DNA of 64,000 nt from Tetradesmus obliquus (lineage: Eukaryota > Chlorophyta > Chlorophyceae > Sphaeropleales > Scenedesmaceae), in the NCBI GenBank assembly GCA_030272155.1, contig CP126204.1, positions 682,001-746,000 of the forward strand. Reading direction: 5' to 3'. Within the stretch, counting starts at the first letter, position 1. Every line of letters begins with the position of its first letter. A program made the translations under genes and the position numbers. Under the pieces are notes generated by a model. That model searched no databases. It was not told the origin of the DNA and was given only the letters and a program-made list of their open reading frames with translations. Below are positions 51,359-64,000 of the stretch, piece by piece.

Positions 51359-53020
51359 CTAAGGCACCTGCAGCACCACCTTGCCGCGTGTGTGGCCAGT
51401 TTCCACCTGCCTGTGCGCATCAGCAACCTCGGACAGCGGGAACACCTGCAGAGGGCATGCACACCAAAGCCATGCGTCAGTGCAGGCAGTAACAACACTG
51501 TTGATGTGCTTCACATCAGCTGGCTGACAACTGCTGTGGCAGCAGTGGCGGGGACAGCAGCTATGCAGGTACAGGGTGTCGGACAGTCCTGGCTTCAGCT
51601 CTGGCAAGCAGCCGTGCTGCCGGCGTCACATGCGGCCACAGCTTGTGCTACATCAATTCAGCTTGGCAGCATGGCCTGGTGAATACCAGTCTTATTAGAC
51701 TGCTGCCACCATCATGCTGATGCAAGCAAAGACTCTCAGCTGATTACCTTTGCCACTTCCAGCTTCACTTTGCCGTCGGCCATCAGCTGCAGCACATGCT
51801 CCAACTGGGCCCCATTGGGTGTCACAAAGATGTGGCTGATGCTCGGCCCCTTGCCGGCCTCGTGCTGCTGCCGCAGCCGTTGCACGACTGCAGGGTCTGT
51901 GCCGAGGTTTTGGATGTGGGAGTAGTGCCCAGTTGGCTTGAGCACTGACAGGCACTTGTCCAGGGCATCTGCAGCAACAGGCAGACAGCCATGCATTAGG
52001 CATCTGGTGAACTGCTATGATAGGAGAGAGTGGCACGGCTAAGATGTGTCCATCGCGGCTGAAGCCACAGGCAGTGGTCGCCCTTGAAAGATGCCTGAAA
52101 CACTCTATATAACAAGTGGTTGATCTGCTGCTGTTTGGGCTGCGTTTGTTAACGAGCCAGCAATCACCAGGGGTCGGGCTGTATAGCTACACATGTGTCA
52201 GGCTCACCTGGCAGGCAGTCGATGGCGATGTCGAATGGCTGCTGCCTGTACACCTCAGCAAAGTCCTGCGGGCAGTGCAGCAAGTGCAGACAAAACAAGG
52301 TTGGCCAGTACTCGAAGCACAGATTGATCGACTTGCATGGTGCCTGGAGCCATTTGCAACCACCTGTCCAAAAAATGCTTGATCTAGGATCGTGCTGACG
52401 ATATCTAGCCGCAAGTACCTGTCCCATCCCCTCACCTGTTTCGTGTAATCAACCACCTCATCTGCTCCCAGTGCCTCCTTGGCCCAGGCAGCATTGGACG
52501 GCCCCGCCACCGCCACCACAGTCAGCCCCAGGGATTTGCTCAGCTGCACAGCCATGTGACCCACACCTGTTCAAATGAGATGTTTTGAAAACCCCAAGCA
52601 GACAGCCATGGTCAGGTCAGTTGACATGGCCAGCTGCAAAGCCATGTGCCCACGCCTGTTGAAAGGCGTAATGTAAGCATGGAGCCCTGGTCAGGCCCAG
52701 TGACCTGGTTAGCTGCACTGCCATCTGATGCAGCCTGGCCAGCAGCACAGAACAGCAATAGGCCACCAAACAACAGCAATGCACATCAGCAGCTTTGCAC
52801 CAGAAATGAATGCGGGGTGGCTAGCTGATCTGCATACTGCACGCTGCATCCTCTGTGCAATGCATATCATGCGAGGGATTCTGCACGCGGTTTGCCTTTG
52901 TTCACATGCGCTGCGCTTCATGTAATGCCCACTGATGGATCAGTCAAAGTCAGAGCTGCAGGCTCACCTCCTGATGCAGCCAGCACCAGCACGCGCTGCC
53001 CTGACTGTGGCTTGCCCTCC

Positions 53021-53091
<71 letters not shown>

Positions 53092-53426
53092 TTGGTTTGA
53101 GCGGGTGCTGCCGTGAACACGCTGCACCCACCCTGTGCTGTGCGGCTGCCAAGGCAGCGGCAACACCACAGTTATGCTCATGACCACAGGTGCCGACAAA
53201 TGCAGTCTTCTTCCCAATATCCATTCCAAGCAATCAAAGAAGCCCAGCTGCACTGCCCTGTACTGCATGCATCACACCTGCAGCGCCTGCCACGCTGTGA
53301 GCGCAACCAGCGGTAGGCCACCAGCCACTGCCGGGTCGACAGCAGCAGGCACCCGCGCCAGGTGCGACTCCTCAGCAACAGCATACTGCGCATAGGTGCC
53401 TGCATTGCAGCAAGGGCAGTAGGAGC

Positions 53427-53488
<62 letters not shown>

Positions 53489-53997
53489 CAGCAGCAACGT
53501 CGGCGGCACGAGCAGCAGCAGCGTTGCCAGGCCAGGGGCAACTCAGCTGCTTGGTAGGTCGACCTCTGGCACTGCGAAACACCGCTGCTACTTGTCAGCC
53601 TCCCCAGCAGCCTTGCCTCCTGTGGGTCATACATGGTCATCTTTCAATATTTACTACACACCAAACATGCGGCCAAACACAATGTGCGCGACCCGGTCCT
53701 TGGCAGCTCATGCTTTTATGCATGCTTGTGAGCATGGGGTGCCTCCTGGTGCTGGGCACTGTACCTTGCTGCGTGTCATGCCAGAAGTAAGGTGTCAGGG
53801 CTGCCACAGCATCCCCCTTCTTGAACTGCTTGCAGTACAGCAGCAGCAGCAGCAGCAGTACAGCAGCGAATGCACAAGGTCGATTCAAGGGTGCCAATAA
53901 GTCTTCGCCGTATTGCTGTAGCAGGCGATTCGCAACATGCTGAGACGCCCACGCACAGCAGCAGGCATGCTGCTTTTCAGCAACTCTGCACTTGGGC

Positions 53998-54045
<48 letters not shown>

Positions 54046-54689
54046 GCATGTTACTGTAGCATGTTGAACGCGCCTGTGAGCCTTCGTCTGCCTCCTCAAC
54101 TGTGCCTGCCAGGTCACCACCCAGCACCTGCAGCAGCAGCAGCAGCAGCACCAGCACCAGCAGCAGCAGTACAGACACGGAGCGTAAAAGCTCGGCCTGT
54201 TCACATACTAAGCATTTGGTGAATATGAGAAGTGCCTTGTTGTGTTGCTGATACTGTTGCTGCTGCTGGCAGTGCTGCTGCTGTCTGCATTGCAATGCAC
54301 GTACTGCAGCTGCTTGTGACACTGTATTGTATCCACTATTTCTTGTTGGCATCAAGCCCAGCAACAATCACTTCCGCCCTAGGTACCTGCACTCCGTACT
54401 GCTCTGACAGCATCACCTGACAGGGCGCACATGTGCTACTCTGCGGCAATTCACACAATGCAGCAGCAGCAGCAGCAGCAGTTACCTTGGGATACTTGCC
54501 ATCCAGTGCATTGGGCCCTCCTACTGTCTCAGGCAGCGTGCCTGCTCGTAGCTGGGTATCCACTGGGTTCACAGAGCTGGACGTTATCCGCACCAACACC
54601 TGGCCTTCAGCACGTTTGGGGATTGGGTGCTCCTGCACTAGCTGCAGGACCTCTGGCCCGCCTGTGCTGTTGATCACAACTGCCTGCAT
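51359..54689 (-). CDS. Quinone oxidoreductase-like protein (medium-chain dehydrogenase/reductase, zeta-crystallin type)
   Basis: Nine exons on the minus strand (54689-54486, 54127-54074, 53825-53765, 53399-53278, 53019-52968, 52566-52436, 52265-52208, 51968-51748, 51445-51359) close in phase to 329 residues, the usual length of the family. The N-terminal GroES-like domain reads MQAVVINSTGGPEVLQL, SSSVNPVDTQLRAG and GGDLAGTVEEAD. The NADPH-binding Rossmann part shows QRVLVLAASGGVGHMAVQL followed by LGADEVVDYTK and FDIAIDCLPG. The C-terminus is FPLSEVADAHRQVETGHTRG followed by KVVLQVP. No zinc-ligand Cys set is seen, as in quinone reductases rather than alcohol dehydrogenases. There is no transit peptide, although plant relatives can reach the plastid envelope without one. 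The intron after 54074 begins with GC (CACAG|GCGCG), a GC-AG intron. Substrate is not predictable. Confidence 0.88.
52547..52665 (-). repeat. Extra acceptor junction of an oxidoreductase exon
   Basis: The start of the exon at 52566 (acceptor plus GHMAVQLS codons) has a partial copy upstream at about 52630-52660, sharing the GCCATGTG and CACGCCTGTT stretches. A weaker third similarity lies near 52700. Confidence 0.6.
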
Positions 54690-55384
54690 CTTTTTAGGGT
54701 ATTAAGATGTGTTCAAAGATGTTTGGGTATGATGAGTTAGGGCTGCGCAGTGATATTTGCTGGGTGCGTAAGCGTGCAAGCCGAGAACGCACGACACTGC
54801 TGACTGTGTTGTGGACTGCAGGCGCTGCTGAGTTGAGTGAGGTGAACTCAAAGTAGCTTTTTAAACGGATGAAAGTGAATGTATGTGCAGGCCTGGGGTC
54901 GAGTAAGTCAAGTGCATGCCGCTACGCAAAACCTTGGCACCTTGTCAGTGGCAACAGGCAGGTTGGTGATGTCTCTGCTGTATGCAAGCCCTTACAGGAG
55001 CGTGTTGCACGCTGATTGTTCAATCACATTCCAGTCGCAAGTTGCATTGCGCCATCTCACACATTATACGAACATCCACACATTATGTTGCCGAGTGGCA
55101 ACACTGGCACCCCCTGATGTTTGGGTCCTGGTGTTCCGTGCGCCATGCTGCTAGTCAATTCGGCGCAGGTGTCACAACTTCATATGCCAATTGTGCAGTG
55201 CGCACCTGGTAGCACCACATGCCTGCATGCCCAACCCACACACCTTGCAATGAAATACTAAAGCACAACTGCCAGAGGGCGCTGCAACACGCTCAGGCTT
55301 GCTGAACCGCCACCACGCTGACTGCGCCTCTAACCCAGCATCACAAACATTTTCCTGCACATTTACCGCACCAATTGTCACTGT

Positions 55385-55427
<43 letters not shown>
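54690..55427. other. Intergenic region
   Basis: No exon recognised between the oxidoreductase start and the unknown gene to the right. A CAG run (about 14 triplets) at 55384-55430 ends at the stop codon of the unknown C-terminal exon. Confidence 0.4.
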
Positions 55428-55428
<1 letters not shown>

Positions 55429-55750
55429 TACTGTGCAGCAGCGCCGTACGCCTGTGCTGTCCAGTCACCGTCCTGCAGTGGGTTGAAGCTGCCGGTCAAC
55501 TTGCCCTGCCGCCCAGGGTTGACCATCATCCAGCACTCCTGCAGCCTGGCAGGCACGCCCAGCTGCATCCCGGCAAAGCGCTGCAGCAGCGGTGACGCAT
55601 CCACAACGTAGTTGCCAGCATGCTCGCTGCTGGGATCAGCCAGCACCGCCTGCTGCTGGTGCTGCTGTTGTTGGGGGCCGTCTCCTGGGTTGCCACCTGC
55701 TGCCGCGGCTGCTGCTGTTGCTCCAACAGGGCCTTCAGCGCCTGCTGCAA

Positions 55751-55799
<49 letters not shown>

Positions 55800-55800
55800 A
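55428..55800 (-). CDS. C-terminal exon of an unknown protein
   Basis: A minus-strand frame ends with TAG at 55428. Its last about 70 residues are non-repetitive and protein-like (NYVVDASPLLQRFAGMQLGV, RLQECWMMVNPGRQGKL, FNPLQDGDWTAQAYG). A Gln/Ala/Gly-rich stretch encoded by a CAG run lies before them. The 5' exons probably lie toward 56400 but could not be joined with confidence. I do not recognise the family. Confidence 0.4.
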
Positions 55801-57247
55801 CAAACCTGTGGCCTGCGGCTGCTGCTGCTGCCGGGCCTCTTGCCTGCAGCTGCACAGCAGAATGGGGCAGTGCAGCACAGCCAACAGACTGAATGTGTGA
55901 CTCACCACTAGGCACTGACCACGGCAGCGCAAGAGCGCGTGCAAGGCAAGCAAACGTGCCCTGGAGATGACCAGAACCAACCCAAACGCTCCTTGCCAGC
56001 ACAAAGTCTGCTGCTACATCATGGGTCAGGTGCACTGCACCCAATACGCATAACACCACACCACACATTGCTTCTATGACATTCCAATGTACCTCATAGA
56101 ACTCAGCACAGATGCCTCGATGCAGTGCAATATGCTGTGCTTGGACTGCCTGCTGTTGCTGCACACGCTGCAGGCCCGCACTGTACAGCATCTATGTTGG
56201 TTTCACCAGGTGCAGCCTGTCGTGCGCCAGACGCAAATGGTATGCTCACCACAAACATGGACTCCCGAGTGACTGACTGTTTGATGAACGGGCCGGCAGG
56301 GCATCTGAACTGGTCTGAGGGAGCTGCACCTGCTACTGCTACTGCTGCTGCAGTACTGCAGTGCACTACTAGTAGTGCAGCGGCTGGTGTTGACGCCTCA
56401 GGAGCATATTGGTACGTGTTTGCTTCTGCTGGACTTTCAGTATGTATTTATGGACGGTGATTTATACAAGGGAGATAGGATAGGCGGCACGGATACGGAA
56501 GAGGCAGTACGGATTAAGAAGGTTGTGTCGGAACCGCTGAGCGTACACGCGCGTAAGCGAGAAAGTATGCAATGCACTGTTTGCAGGGTAACATTGTGTA
56601 CTTGTTCAGTGGGACGTGCACTGCCCCATCTGCAGTTGCATCCCCGGTCACAGAATGTTACCTTTGAACACGCGCTGATCCGACGCCTACAAAAAAAGTT
56701 TTCACAAAGACAGCAAGATACCTGAACCCCCCCAGACCCCCCCCCCTTTTGACCTTGTCAGATGGGCGCAAATTTCTTATCATAAGTTATTTATATCATA
56801 ATTAACATATGGTGCAAGTTTCAGGTCCAAGTCCAACATAGTGTCAGTAGCTACCAGAGTGCCCCCCCCCTTGCTTTGAACAATATCTGATCCTCACCCA
56901 GCTCACTGGTGAAACATCAGCAGCACTGCACCGTAGGTTACACGCCCAGGATTTTTAATCGCCACATTGATTCCAAGACACCTCCCTGTTCCAGAGTAGA
57001 GCGGGGGTTCGTAGTCCTTTGCTGCCTTGCAGCTGCAATAAACACCGGAATAAGTTGGAGCAGTGGCTCCTCTGACACCTGCCAGCTGCCCTCATGCTGG
57101 ACTTTTGTGTTAGGGGTTACAGGATAAGCTGCACAGGCAGCGCAGCAACCGCCACACCTTCACAGTGACAGACAAAGCATTCCAAGTCGCTTGCTAACTC
57201 ACGGCGCAATCTGAGCTGTGTCAGGCCACGACAACTACACAAGTCGT
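55801..57247. other. Unresolved region upstream of the unknown gene and 3' flank of the helicase
   Basis: May hold 5' exons of the unknown protein (a possible minus-strand exon lies near 56366-56248) but no complete model was found. C homopolymers lie at 56726-56748 and 56863-56871. TTACA at 57117-57121 (TGTAA on the minus strand) lies about 130 bases after the helicase stop and is a good candidate for its polyadenylation signal. Confidence 0.4.

Positions 57248-64000
<6,753 letters not shown>

Noticed and set aside
56863..56871. C homopolymers near 56.7-56.9 kb considered as regulatory
   Set aside because: Simple low-complexity runs with no associated motif; possibly unreliable base calls.

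Overview
The window looks like nuclear DNA of a green alga (Chlorophyta, probably Chlorophyceae). The genes are rich in short GT-AG introns. The protein set includes a plastid ribosomal protein with a transit peptide, a plant-type histidine biosynthesis enzyme, a TDY-type MAP kinase and an OPR-like organelle RNA-binding protein. TGTAA motifs lie downstream of several stops, and coding exons carry heavy CAG-encoded Gln/Ala runs. All coding models below were joined by hand; where exon coordinates are listed, the reading phase closes across every junction.

Layout: 1-91 (-) start of an unknown basic protein; 418-2167 (+) plastid ribosomal protein bS6c; 4151-8377 (+) TDY MAP kinase with a Gln-rich tail; 8378-11568 non-coding with a long hairpin; 11569-14989 (+) secreted class 3 lipase; 16859-24251 (-) ATP phosphoribosyltransferase (HISN1); 24604-35892 (+) a 2281-residue fusion of an FCP1-like HAD phosphatase with a Trf4-type poly(A) polymerase; 37168-38724 (-) OPR-like protein; 42012-45720 and 46889-49600 (-) two damaged copies of an equilibrative nucleoside transporter; 49628-50533 (+) truncated leucine-rich-repeat gene; 51359-54689 (-) quinone oxidoreductase; 55428-55800 (-) unknown C-terminal exon; 57248-64000 (-) RecQ helicase, open at the window edge. 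Two divergent gene pairs share 326-352 bp upstream regions.

The main novelty is structural. From about 12 kb to the right edge, exon/intron junctions have been tandemly copied into the introns. Copies of an exon's 5' end, with its 3' splice site, lie in the intron upstream. Copies of an exon's 3' end, with its 5' splice site, lie in the intron downstream. HISN1 alone carries about 35 such copies. In the RecQ gene one donor junction has become a 44-bp minisatellite of 17 units. The same rule holds in the lipase, the phosphatase-polymerase fusion, the transporters and the oxidoreductase, but not in the ribosomal protein or MAP kinase genes. Introns in this region also tend to carry (CTG)n, in the coding orientation, just before the 3' splice site.

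The genes do not form one pathway; they are ordinary housekeeping and regulatory genes that happen to be neighbours.
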